Positions 1 to 6,115 of a DNA stretch of 10,754 nucleotides are shown here, one piece after another. The stretch covers positions 1 to 10,754 of the forward strand of contig WGSQ01000055.1 of NCBI GenBank assembly GCA_014871605.1, read 5' to 3'. The notes under the pieces are model-generated. The model did no database searches, had not been told where the DNA came from, and saw only the letters and a list, made by a program, of their open reading frames with translations. Both the position numbers and the translations under genes were made by a program. Within the stretch, counting starts at the first letter, position 1; each line of letters starts with the position of its first letter. The DNA is from Collinsella sp. Its GTDB lineage: Bacteria > Actinomycetota > Coriobacteriia > Coriobacteriales > Coriobacteriaceae.

Positions 1-78
1 GTCGTAGGGTAGCAAATTTCGATATATCAGTTGGGGCAAAATACGAGATGTGACGAGATAGAGCGTCAGAGCGTCCAT
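1..78 (-). CDS. Possible 5' fragment of a divergent gene (cut by window edge)
   Basis: An ATG at 78 (minus strand) opens a frame of 26 codons that runs without a stop to the window edge. It begins MDALTLYLVTSRIL. A Shine-Dalgarno-like AGGTGG lies about 6 nt upstream of it. The frame would be divergent from the flavoprotein gene, with about 100 bp between the two starts, which is a normal arrangement for a regulator or an unrelated neighbour. The fragment is too short to recognise a family, and an open stretch of 26 codons can occur by chance in this GC-rich DNA. The call rests only on the start signal and the open frame. Confidence 0.3.
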   Translation of the reverse strand, partial: MDALTLYLVTSRILPQLIYRNLLPYD

Positions 79-179
79 GACGCCCACCTGCCATATTTGC
101 CCTTTACCGATTTGCCAAGTCTTTGCGGCCCCATTGCCGATCACCCGTGCGATAATGCGCCGGACGAGAAAGGAATCCG

Positions 180-1706
180 ATGGAATCGACTGATGTACTG
201 GTAATTGGAGCTGGCATTGCGGGCCTTTGCGCCGCCATCGAAGCGGCACGCACGGGTGCAACCGTCACTGTGGCAAGCGCCGGCAAGACCATGAGTGGAT
301 CGAGCTTCTTCCCGGGTACCTGGGGCCTCGGCCTCATCGGACCCGTTAACGAAGACGACGAGCAGGACCTCATCGACACCATCCTGGCCGTCGGCGGCGG
401 CGTTGCCGACCCCGAACTCGTCCAAGCGTTCGTCCACGGCATTCCCCAAGCGATTGACTGGCTCGAGCAAGACCTGGGCGTTAAGCTCAAGCGTCCGCAA
501 AACGCTGAGAGCGCTCAGCAAAAGCAGTTTATCCCCTGCTTTGACCACAAGACGCGCATGTGGCGCGGCCTCACCCGCAAGCCCCTTGAGGACGCTCTGA
601 CAGCCCGGATCGAGTCGCTCGGCATTCGCCTGCTCCCCCGCCATGAGCTTATCGACCTTGTTGAGGACACGAACGGCAGAATAACCGGAACCGTACTCTA
701 CGACCTTACCGAAAATCGAATCGTGCCCTTTGCTGCCGAGGCCACGGTCATCGCAGCCGGTGGCACAGGCGGCCTGTTCGAGCGCAGCCTTACGTCGGCT
801 GATGTGCTCAGTTCCTCGCAGGCCATCGCGCTGGCGCACGGCGCAACACTTACTAATATAGAGTTCATGCAGATGATGCCCGGCTTCATCGAGCCCAGGC
901 GTAACTTGGTCTTCAACGAGAAAACCTGGCGCTACGTGCATGTAGACCAGCCGGTAGATATTGCCGACGACAAGCTGGACGACCTGCTCGAGCAGCGCTC
1001 TGGATATGGTCCCTTCACGTCACGCTTGGCCTCCCGCGCTATCGATCTCGTCATCGATCAGGCAGGTGTCGAAGGCCTGGCACTCCACTACGACTTCCCC
1101 CGCGAGGATGTCCCAGAGTTTGTGCAGACCTTTGCCACCTGGCTGCAAGACGAGCACGGCATCGCTCCGACTGACGAGATGCGCGTTGCGATGTATGCCC
1201 ACGCCGCTAATGGCGGCATCAAGATCGATAAGACCGCGTACACGGGCGTTGAGGGTCTCTACGCTTGCGGCGAGGCGACAGGCGGCATGCACGGAGCCGA
1301 CCGCATTGGTGGCTTGTCAAGCGCCAACGGCATCGTGTTCGGGCGCATCGCAGGCGCATCGGCAGCCCTTGCAGCGCAGAAAGAGCCTAAGACAGCCCTG
1401 AAGGCGGATATCGCCCTCCCCCAGCACGGCATTGCCACAACAGATGCCGAGCGCCTGACCCGCAGCCTTAAGCACACGATGAGTACCTATTGCATGATCA
1501 ACCGCACCGAAACAGGCCTATCCGAAGCACTACACGAGCTTGAGGGCTTGAAGACGGAGGCAACGACCTTGAGCACACAGAAAGCCCAGGACAGCGAAGT
1601 CGCAGCCCTCGCCCGCCTGCAATCGCAGATTCAGCTGGCACAGGAAATGGTCAAAGCCATGCGTAAGCGGACCGAAAGTCTCGGATCGCACTATCGAGCG
1701 GATTAA
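180..1706 (+). CDS. FAD-dependent oxidoreductase, fumarate reductase/L-aspartate oxidase superfamily, substrate unknown
   Basis: This 508-residue protein has the full architecture of the SdhA/FrdA/NadB flavoprotein family. It carries an N-terminal dinucleotide fold (VLVIGAGIAGL, residues 7-17), an AAGGTGG motif (192-198), a second FAD segment EGLYACGEATGG (358-369), HGADRIGG (371-378) with the probable proton-transfer Arg375, and a C-terminal helical domain ending in the family-typical RTESLGSHYRAD. HAANGGIKID (341-350) keeps the second active-site His. The His that binds FAD covalently in SdhA/FrdA is absent, so FAD is probably non-covalent, as in NadB. The HPT motif of known SdhA, FrdA and NadB is replaced by MMPG (232-235), so I do not call it NadB or FrdA. 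There is no signal peptide, iron-sulfur subunit or NadA/NadC neighbour, so it is probably a soluble cytoplasmic enzyme. The ATG is preceded by GAGAAAGGA at 166-174. The gene appears monocistronic. Confidence 0.88.
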   Translation: MESTDVLVIGAGIAGLCAAIEAARTGATVTVASAGKTMSGSSFFPGTWGLGLIGPVNEDDEQDLIDTILAVGGGVADPELVQAFVHGIPQAIDWLEQDLGVKLKRPQNAESAQQKQFIPCFDHKTRMWRGLTRKPLEDALTARIESLGIRLLPRHELIDLVEDTNGRITGTVLYDLTENRIVPFAAEATVIAAGGTGGLFERSLTSADVLSSSQAIALAHGATLTNIEFMQMMPGFIEPRRNLVFNEKTWRYVHVDQPVDIADDKLDDLLEQRSGYGPFTSRLASRAIDLVIDQAGVEGLALHYDFPREDVPEFVQTFATWLQDEHGIAPTDEMRVAMYAHAANGGIKIDKTAYTGVEGLYACGEATGGMHGADRIGGLSSANGIVFGRIAGASAALAAQKEPKTALKADIALPQHGIATTDAERLTRSLKHTMSTYCMINRTETGLSEALHELEGLKTEATTLSTQKAQDSEVAALARLQSQIQLAQEMVKAMRKRTESLGSHYRAD

Positions 1707-1748
1707 ACCGGACACCTATCTAAAGCAGAACACAATCAATCGATATCC

Positions 1749-1784
1749 ATGGGCCCCGTGAGCTTGAAGCAGCACGGGGCCCAT
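1749..1784 (+). terminator. Hairpin terminator downstream of the flavoprotein gene
   Basis: A perfect 12-bp inverted repeat, ATGGGCCCCGTG (1749-1760) and CACGGGGCCCAT (1773-1784), encloses a 12-nt loop 42 nt after the stop codon. No clear T-run follows on the plus strand. It may therefore be an L-shaped terminator or an mRNA 3' stabiliser rather than a classical intrinsic terminator. Confidence 0.6.
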
Positions 1785-1794
1785 TCGTGTCCGC

Positions 1795-1839
1795 ACGACA
1801 GCGTATCCTTATTCTGAATATAGAGCGGGCAAAGCCCGC
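1795..1839 (+). promoter_or_regulatory. Candidate dinD promoter with an adjacent palindrome
   Basis: ACGACA (1795-1800) and TATAGA (1819-1824) form a -35/-10 pair with an 18-bp spacer. A GCGGGC-AAA-GCCCGC dyad (1825-1839) directly follows the -10 box and covers the expected start of transcription. It could be an operator or a leader hairpin. I found no Gram-positive-type LexA box (GAAC-N4-GTTC) here, so SOS control is not supported by sequence. Confidence 0.45.
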
Positions 1840-1867
1840 ATAGAAAATAGACCAGCGAGGAGGAGAT

Positions 1868-2728
1868 ATGGACAGCAGGGATATCGAGAAATGGCGTGTC
1901 GAACTTGACAGCTACGCCCATGTGGAAGACGGCGTTGAGTATTGGCTCGCACGCGATTTAATGGAACCCATGGGGTACACTCGATGGGAGAACTTCGCCG
2001 AAGTTGTTAAGAGGACAAAAGTCTCGTGCGAAACAAACAAAACTCCAGTTGATTCCCATTTTCGTGACACCACGAAAATGGTAACTGCCGGTGTCGCCGC
2101 TCGCGCGGTTAAAGACTACAAACTTACGCGCTATGCATGCTATTTAATCGCACAGAACGGAGATTCAAACAAGCCAGAGATCGCGCTCGCCCAGGCATAC
2201 TTTGCCGTGCAGACGCGCCGCCAAGAGCTCATAGAGCAGCGCTTCGCAGAGATTCAGCGCTTGCAGGCGCGCCACTCGCTATCCGATTCAGAGAAACAGC
2301 TCTCGGGTATTGCGTTCAAACGCGGCGTGGACTCCAAAGGATTCGCGATCATCAAGTCGAAGGGCGATGAGGCGTTATTCGGCGGCAGAAGCACGGCGGA
2401 AATGAAGCAGCAGCTCGGCGTACCCAAGAGCGCGGCATTGGCGGACAGGTTAGCCGATGTCCTCATCAAAGCAAAGGACCTCACGAACTCGATGACGGCC
2501 TTCAACGCCGAGGAACACGACTTGTACGGTCTGGACCAGATCAAACAAGAACACGTCGAGAACAACACGAGCGTGCGTGGCAGCCTCATCGACCGCGGAA
2601 TTGTTCCCGAGAACCTACCGCCTGCCGAGGATACAAAAAAGCTCGAGCGTCGCGTGAAGGCAGACGAGAAGAAACTCAAGGAGGGTACTGACGGTTTCAC
2701 CGATCCCCAGGGTAGACTCAATCTGTGA
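1868..2728 (+). CDS. dinD: DNA-damage-inducible protein D (DinD) family
   Basis: This 286-residue protein matches Escherichia coli DinD along its length as I recall it. The N-terminal half carries a Bro-N-like domain, with YWLARDLMEPMGYTRWENF near residues 25-43. The hallmark stretch LTRYACYLIAQNGD (about 85-98) is followed by a VQTRRQEL helix. The second half has the conserved FGG-type segment and a Lys/Glu-rich C-terminal helix. In E. coli the gene is LexA-regulated and the protein has been reported to inhibit RecA activities; whether that holds here is unknown. Homologues are often found on accessory or mobile DNA, and this copy lies next to a duplicated tRNA end. The start is well supported by AGGAGGAG (1858-1865) just before the ATG. 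The coding sequence contains a perfect 11-bp inverted repeat at 2056-2081. It is complete and shows no damage. Confidence 0.87.
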   Translation: MDSRDIEKWRVELDSYAHVEDGVEYWLARDLMEPMGYTRWENFAEVVKRTKVSCETNKTPVDSHFRDTTKMVTAGVAARAVKDYKLTRYACYLIAQNGDSNKPEIALAQAYFAVQTRRQELIEQRFAEIQRLQARHSLSDSEKQLSGIAFKRGVDSKGFAIIKSKGDEALFGGRSTAEMKQQLGVPKSAALADRLADVLIKAKDLTNSMTAFNAEEHDLYGLDQIKQEHVENNTSVRGSLIDRGIVPENLPPAEDTKKLERRVKADEKKLKEGTDGFTDPQGRLNL

Positions 2729-2745
2729 AAGCGGCCGCGCCCTTT

Positions 2746-2832
2746 CGGGTTCGACCCCATGCGAGGTTAACAAAAAAGCGACCAGCCTAAGCCAGTCGCT
2801 TTAACATGCTTTGGGTGGGCCGTCAGGGGGTC
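2746..2832. repeat. Direct repeat copy 1: truncated tRNA-Lys 3' end plus its terminator
   Basis: This 87-bp segment repeats 2923-3008 with one substitution (2758 versus 2935) and one extra G (within 2813-2815). It holds a copy of the last 16-17 nt of the tRNA-Lys gene on the minus strand, from the T-loop through the acceptor end, then the tRNA terminator hairpin. Homology stops at 2832, so no tRNA body is present. This is the layout expected of an attachment site left by a tRNA-integrating element, but a simple tandem duplication or a decayed second tRNA-Lys gene would look similar. Confidence 0.8.
2772..2802. terminator. Duplicate of the tRNA operon terminator; could serve dinD
   Basis: AAAGCGAC (2775-2782) pairs with GTCGCTTT (2795-2802). 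Six A residues at 2772-2777 give a T-run on the minus strand, while TTTAAC follows on the plus strand. No intact minus-strand gene feeds into this copy. It lies 46 nt past the dinD stop and could end dinD transcription as a weak bidirectional terminator. Confidence 0.55.
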
Positions 2833-2833
2833 A

Positions 2834-2917
2834 GCCTGCTGTGCAGGCGGTCGCTGCGGCGCTTCGCGCCTTGCGCGCTGCGCTGGCAAATGCTTACGCA
2901 TTTCCTCAGCTCCGCGC
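2834..2917. repeat. GC-rich palindromic spacer between the two tRNA-Lys end copies
   Basis: Three consecutive dyads fill this gene-free spacer. GCCTGC/GCAGGC spans 2834-2848 and GGCGC/GCGCC spans 2858-2870. The third is a long imperfect hairpin at 2875-2917 built from GCGC, GCTG and AAATGC arms around a TTAC loop (2894-2897). No open frame, RNA gene or transposase is recognisable. The layout resembles a small palindromic (REP- or MITE-like) element, but copy number cannot be tested here. Confidence 0.5.
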
Positions 2918-2922
2918 CCCGA

Positions 2923-3008
2923 CGGGTTCGACCCGATGCGAGGTTAACAAAAAAGCGACCAGCCTAAGCCAGTCGCTTTAACATGCTTTGGTGGGCCGTC
3001 AGGGGGTC
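2923..3008. repeat. Direct repeat copy 2: 3' end of the intact tRNA-Lys plus its terminator
   Basis: This is the partner of the repeat at 2746-2832. It overlaps the acceptor end and T-arm of the complete tRNA-Lys gene and extends past its terminator. Weaker similarity (CGCGCCC at 2913-2919 versus 2736-2742) continues outward on the left. Confidence 0.8.
2949..2979 (-). terminator. Intrinsic terminator of the tRNA-His/tRNA-Lys operon
   Basis: On the minus strand an 8-bp stem (AAAGCGAC/GTCGCTTT, 2952-2979) is followed by six T residues (A-run at 2949-2954 on plus). It begins 9 nt after the CCA end of tRNA-Lys. Confidence 0.85.
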
Positions 3009-3064
3009 GAACCCTGGACCTTGGGATTAAGAGTCCCCTGCTCTACCAACTGAGCTAACGACCC
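2989..3064 (-). tRNA. tRNA-Lys (anticodon CTT)
   Basis: On the minus strand the sequence folds as a complete cloverleaf. The acceptor stem GGGTCGT/ACGGCCC has one G-U pair. The D-arm begins AGCTCAGTTGGTAGAGC. The anticodon loop is CTCTTAA, with CTT at plus 3029-3031, and the T-arm contains GGGTTCGACCCCC. The discriminator is A, followed by an encoded CCA at 2989-2991. It reads AAG codons. It lies 22 nt downstream of tRNA-His and is probably co-transcribed with it. Confidence 0.97.
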
Positions 3065-3086
3065 GATATCAACACGAAGCAAGAAC

Positions 3087-3163
3087 TGGGGTGGGTAAAG
3101 GGACTCGAACCCTCGACCTACGGGACCACAACCCGTCGCTCTAGCCAACTGAGCTACACCCAC
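3087..3163 (-). tRNA. tRNA-His (anticodon GTG)
   Basis: This is a complete cloverleaf on the minus strand. The acceptor stem GTGGGTG/TACCCAC has one G-U pair. The anticodon loop is TTGTGGT, with GTG at plus 3127-3129. The tRNA-His identity is supported by the C discriminator (3090) and by a genomically encoded extra 5' G (G-1, at 3164), followed by an encoded CCA at 3087-3089. It is the first gene of a two-tRNA operon with tRNA-Lys. Confidence 0.97.
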
Positions 3164-3190
3164 CGTGTCCTGTACGCTTCGCGCTCGACT

Positions 3191-3219
3191 ATTATTGCAA
3201 GGAACGCCACGCGATGCAA
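3191..3219 (-). promoter_or_regulatory. Promoter of the tRNA-His/tRNA-Lys operon
   Basis: Read on the minus strand, TTGCAT (3214-3219) and AATAAT (3191-3196) are separated by exactly 17 bp. Transcription would start about 20 nt before the tRNA-His 5' end. An AT-rich dyad, TTTTCAA/TTGAAAA (3227-3245), lies just upstream and could act as an UP-like element. Confidence 0.65.
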
Positions 3220-3329
3220 GCCCCAATTTTCAAGAATTTTGAAAAGAGTTTTTCGAGACCATTTCGAGCAAATCCCACCGGTTTCATAGGAGTAAACTTG
3301 CCCCACTGCAAATCCTCGAAAGGACCGTC

Positions 3330-4511
3330 ATGAAAGAACTCTCCAACCGCACGGCAAGATTTACCGATTCGGTCATCCGCCGCATGACACGCATCTCCAA
3401 TAAGTACGGCGCTGTCAATCTCTCGCAGGGCTTCCCTGACTTCGATCCCCCGGCGCAGCTGCTCGATAGCCTCAGCACCATCGCCGCCGATCCCAAGCCG
3501 CTCTATCACCAGTACTCCATCACCTGGGGCTCCCAGGCCATTCGCGAGGCGCTTGCCGCCAAACAGGAGCACTTTATGGGCATGCCGGTGAACCCCAACG
3601 AGAATATCGTAGTCACCTGCGGCTCCACCGAGGCCATGATGGCCGCCATGATGACGGTCACGAACCCCGGCGATAAGGTCGTCATCTTCTCGCCGTTCTA
3701 CGAGAACTACGGCGCCGACACGATCCTTTCGGGAGCCGAGCCCATCTACGTGCCGCTCAACCCGCCCACCTTTGACTTCGACCGCGAGGTCCTCGAGGCG
3801 GCCTTCCGCGACAACGACCCCAAGGCCATCGTCCTGTGCAACCCTTCCAACCCCTGCGGCAAGGTCTTTACGCGCGAGGAGCTCACCTTTATCGCCGACC
3901 TCTGCAAAAAGTACGACGCCTATTGCATCACCGACGAGGTATACGAGCACATCGTCTACGCACCCCATGAGCACGTCTACATGGCCACGCTGCCTGGCAT
4001 GTTTGAGCGCACCATCAGCTGCAGCTCGCTGTCCAAGACCTACTCCATCACCGGCTGGCGTCTGGGCTACACTATCGCCCCTGCCGAAATCACCGAGCGC
4101 ATCAAAAAGGTCCACGACTTCCTCACCGTGGGCGCCGCCGCTCCCCTGCAGGAAGCCGTCGTCACCGCCCTCAACTTCGACGACAGCTATTACGATGAGG
4201 TCCTCGACCTCTACACCGCCAAACGCGACTTGTTCTGCCAGGGGCTCGATAGCATCGGTCTTGAGCATAACGTGCCGCAGGGCGCCTACTACGTCATGAT
4301 GGACATCTCTGAGTTTGGCTATGACAGCGACCTCGAGTTCTGTGAAGACCTCGCGTCTAAAGTGGGTGTGGGCGCCGTGCCCGGCTCGAGCTTCTTCCGC
4401 GAGCCCGTCAACCATCTGATTCGTTTCCACTTTGCCAAGCGAAACGAGACGCTTAACGCGGCGCTGGAGAACCTCAAGTCGCTACGTGATAAAATCAAGC
4501 CGCGCGGGTAA
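3330..4511 (+). CDS. Pyridoxal-phosphate aminotransferase, class I/II (fold type I)
   Basis: This 393-residue cytoplasmic enzyme transfers an amino group between an amino acid and a 2-oxo acid. Landmarks appear in the family order. The substrate-loop motif VNLSQGFPDFDPP spans residues 29-41. CGSTEA (97-102) is the phosphate/ring contact region. NPSNPCG (171-177) includes PLP-binding Asn174, and TDEVY (201-205) includes Asp202, which contacts the pyridine nitrogen. SLSKTYSITGWRLGY (233-247) has Lys236 as the Schiff-base lysine, and Arg365 in LIRFHFAK binds the substrate carboxylate. The NLSQGFPDF opening is typical of the kynurenine/methionine/aromatic aminotransferase branch rather than AspC. 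The exact substrate cannot be read from sequence and no pathway partner is adjacent. AAAGGA (3319-3324) precedes the ATG. The length is normal and the gene intact. Confidence 0.93.
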   Translation: MKELSNRTARFTDSVIRRMTRISNKYGAVNLSQGFPDFDPPAQLLDSLSTIAADPKPLYHQYSITWGSQAIREALAAKQEHFMGMPVNPNENIVVTCGSTEAMMAAMMTVTNPGDKVVIFSPFYENYGADTILSGAEPIYVPLNPPTFDFDREVLEAAFRDNDPKAIVLCNPSNPCGKVFTREELTFIADLCKKYDAYCITDEVYEHIVYAPHEHVYMATLPGMFERTISCSSLSKTYSITGWRLGYTIAPAEITERIKKVHDFLTVGAAAPLQEAVVTALNFDDSYYDEVLDLYTAKRDLFCQGLDSIGLEHNVPQGAYYVMMDISEFGYDSDLEFCEDLASKVGVGAVPGSSFFREPVNHLIRFHFAKRNETLNAALENLKSLRDKIKPRG

Positions 4512-4536
4512 GGACGGCCCGGCAACTAAAGCAACC

Positions 4537-4577
4537 AAAGAAGCCCCGCACCGCCCGCTGCGTTGCGAGGCTTCTTT
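4537..4577 (+). terminator. Intrinsic terminator after the aminotransferase gene
   Basis: AAAGAAGCC (4537-4545) pairs with GGCTTCTTT (4569-4577), and CGCA (4547-4550) with TGCG (4564-4567). The stem ends in a T-rich tract on the plus strand and starts 26 nt after the stop codon. Confidence 0.85.
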
Positions 4578-4586
4578 CTATAGCGC

Positions 4587-4614
4587 TTTCTTAAATGGTT
4601 TAGAGCTCTATACT
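4587..4614 (+). promoter_or_regulatory. Candidate promoter of the ROK kinase gene
   Basis: A good -10 hexamer, TATACT, lies at 4609-4614, about 39 nt before the start codon, in a locally AT-rich stretch just past the preceding terminator. The best -35 match at 16 bp spacing is only TTTCTT (4587-4592), so an activator may be needed or the pairing may be wrong. Confidence 0.4.
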
Positions 4615-4652
4615 TTAGTCACGGAGCAACTCGTCCCAGAGAGAGGAATACT

Positions 4653-5544
4653 ATGGCAGAGCAGCAGCTTATCGGAGCGCTCGAGGCCGGTGGCACCAAG
4701 ATGGTCTGCGCCACGGGCTATGCGGACGGTACGGTCCTAGAGCGTGAGCAGATCGCGACCACGACCCCGCAGGAGACCGTTGAGGCCGTCAACGCATGGT
4801 TTGCCGACAAGGGCATCGCCGCACTGGGCATCGGCGCATTTGGCCCCACCGCAGTCAACCCCGCTTCGCCCCAATACGGCAAGATCCTGGAGACGCCCAA
4901 AACGGCATGGCGCTACTTTGACCTGCTGGGCACTATCCAAAACGAGCTCAATATCCCCTGCGGCTACGATACCGACGTCAACGTCGCCTGTCTGGGCGAG
5001 GTCACCTTTGGTTGCGCCCAGGGCCTTCACAGACGTGATCTACCTGACCATCGGCACCGGCGTGGGCGCCGGCGTGCTATCGGGCGGCAAGCTCGTACAC
5101 GGCATGATGCATCCCGAGGCCGGCCATATCCTGGTCACGCGCGACCCGCGCGACACCATCGGCGAGCATAGCGCCTGCCCCTTCCACGACAACTGCCTCG
5201 AGGGCCTCATCGCCGGCCCCGGCGTTAAAAAGCGCTGGGATGGCAAGAGCGCCGGAGACATGGCCGATGACCCGGAGGCCATGGACCTGCTCGCCGGCTA
5301 TCTGGCACAGGCGCTCATGACCTACACGCTGTGCTACGCGCCGCAAAAGATCATCATCGGCGGCGGCGTGGCCGACCACACCCCCATCGTGCCGCTCGCG
5401 CGCAAGAAGTGCGCCGAAATGCTCAACGGCTATATCGTCACGCCCGAGGTCAACGATATCGATAACTACATCGTCAACAACAGCCTCGAGGGCAAGCAGG
5501 GCATCATGGGCTGCCTGGCCCTGGGCGCACAGGCGCTTCAGTAG
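4653..5544 (+). pseudogene. ROK-family sugar kinase (fructokinase-like), interrupted by a +1 frameshift
   Basis: ROK kinases phosphorylate sugars with ATP. Two overlapping frames together give one protein of about 296 residues, close to Bacillus subtilis YdhR-type fructokinases. Frame 1 (4653 to about 5025) has the ATP-binding GALEAGGTK (8-16), GIGAFGP (59-65) and DTDVNVACLGE (106-116) with probable catalytic base Asp108. It continues into nonsense to a stop at 5171. The second frame resumes with DVIYLTIGTGVGAG, the HPEAGH segment and the zinc motif CPFHDNC (Cys175, His178, Cys181 with His158, in joined numbering), and runs to the stop at 5544. Dropping one base in the CCTTC at 5024-5028 restores GLTDVIYLT exactly. 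Every other motif is intact, which suggests a very recent mutation or a sequencing error rather than long decay. A GAGAGGAA Shine-Dalgarno precedes the ATG. Fructokinase is the best guess; mannose or glucose are possible substrates. Confidence 0.85.
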
Positions 5545-5626
5545 CAGACGCACCCACAGGGCGTGGCGCGCCCGGCAAATCCGACCTACGGAACGACGCC
5601 ACCACACCTCATATAAGCCCTCAAAT

Positions 5627-5673
5627 TAAAAAGGCCGCCCAGGACCAAACAATACGTCCTAGGCGGCTTTTTT
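5627..5673. terminator. Bidirectional terminator between convergent genes
   Basis: GCCGCCCAGGAC (5634-5645) pairs with GTCCTAGGCGGC (5656-5667) with one mismatch and a 10-nt loop. T6 follows on the plus strand (5668-5673) and an A-rich run precedes (5627-5632), so it should stop both the kinase gene and the vanZ-like operon. It overlaps the last codons and stop of the VanZ-like gene. Confidence 0.9.
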
Positions 5674-6108
5674 GGCGTACATCAGCGACCGTAAGAGATA
5701 TCGGAGCACAACGCCCGTTGCCGCTCCACAGCAGTCGATCATCACATCGGTGATCATGCCGGCGCGTCCCGGCACAAAGAGCTGAATCGTCTCGTCGATC
5801 GAGGGAATCAGCAGCAGGAACACCGCCGTGGGCAGCAGCACGTCAAAGGTGCGCCGGCCCTCAAAATCAAAGGCGTGCGTTGCCAGAATGCCGAGCACCA
5901 TATACTCGGTAAAATGCGCGCACTTGCGAACAACAAAGTTGGTCACCCATTCATATGGAAGTCCCACGCCGTGCAGGAAACCGCGGATAGCTTCCATGAC
6001 CGTCAGGCTCAGCGAGCCCGACCCCGAGCCGGGAACCAGCGAATTGCCCCAGATCAAGAGCGCCATCAGGCAGGTCACGACCGCCCATTTTCGATTGATC
6101 TTAACCAT
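5659..6108 (-). CDS. VanZ-like family membrane protein
   Basis: This 149-residue integral membrane protein has about four predicted helices (near residues 8-25, 67-81, 88-103 and 122-141). Family landmarks are RKCAHFTEYMVLG (61-73) and PSIDETIQLFVPGRAG (102-117), followed by the TDVMIDCCGAATG segment (120-132). VanZ-like proteins are widespread. The founding Enterococcus VanZ raises teicoplanin resistance by an unclear mechanism, and no van genes are present here, so resistance should not be inferred. The ATG lies 7 nt after the stop of the upstream gene. Its Shine-Dalgarno GGAGG (6121-6125) is inside that gene's last codons, which points to translational coupling. The stop codon lies in the stem of the downstream terminator. 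Confidence 0.9.
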   Translation of the reverse strand: MVKINRKWAVVTCLMALLIWGNSLVPGSGSGSLSLTVMEAIRGFLHGVGLPYEWVTNFVVRKCAHFTEYMVLGILATHAFDFEGRRTFDVLLPTAVFLLLIPSIDETIQLFVPGRAGMITDVMIDCCGAATGVVLRYLLRSLMYAKKAA

Positions 6109-6115
6109 GCAGAAG

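Noticed and set aside
180..1706. Calling the flavoprotein NadB (L-aspartate oxidase)
   Set aside because: The fold and C-terminus fit, but the HPT and TEALRGEG-type substrate residues are missing and no nadA or nadC is adjacent.
2748..2759. GGGTTCGACCCC as a T-arm of a plus-strand tRNA
   Set aside because: No acceptor, D- or anticodon arm lies around it; the motif is itself near-palindromic and occurs within the repeat.
3192..4430. 412-codon minus-strand open frame opposite the aminotransferase
   Set aside because: It is a shadow frame and overlaps the tRNA promoter; the plus-strand enzyme has every family motif.
5020..5032. Programmed +1 frameshift in the ROK kinase
   Set aside because: There is no slippery codon/stop arrangement like that of prfB and no stimulatory structure was seen; mutation or sequencing error is simpler.
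5659..6108. Glycopeptide resistance from the VanZ-like gene
   Set aside because: VanZ-like proteins are common in bacteria without van clusters, and no vanA/H/X/R/S genes are present.
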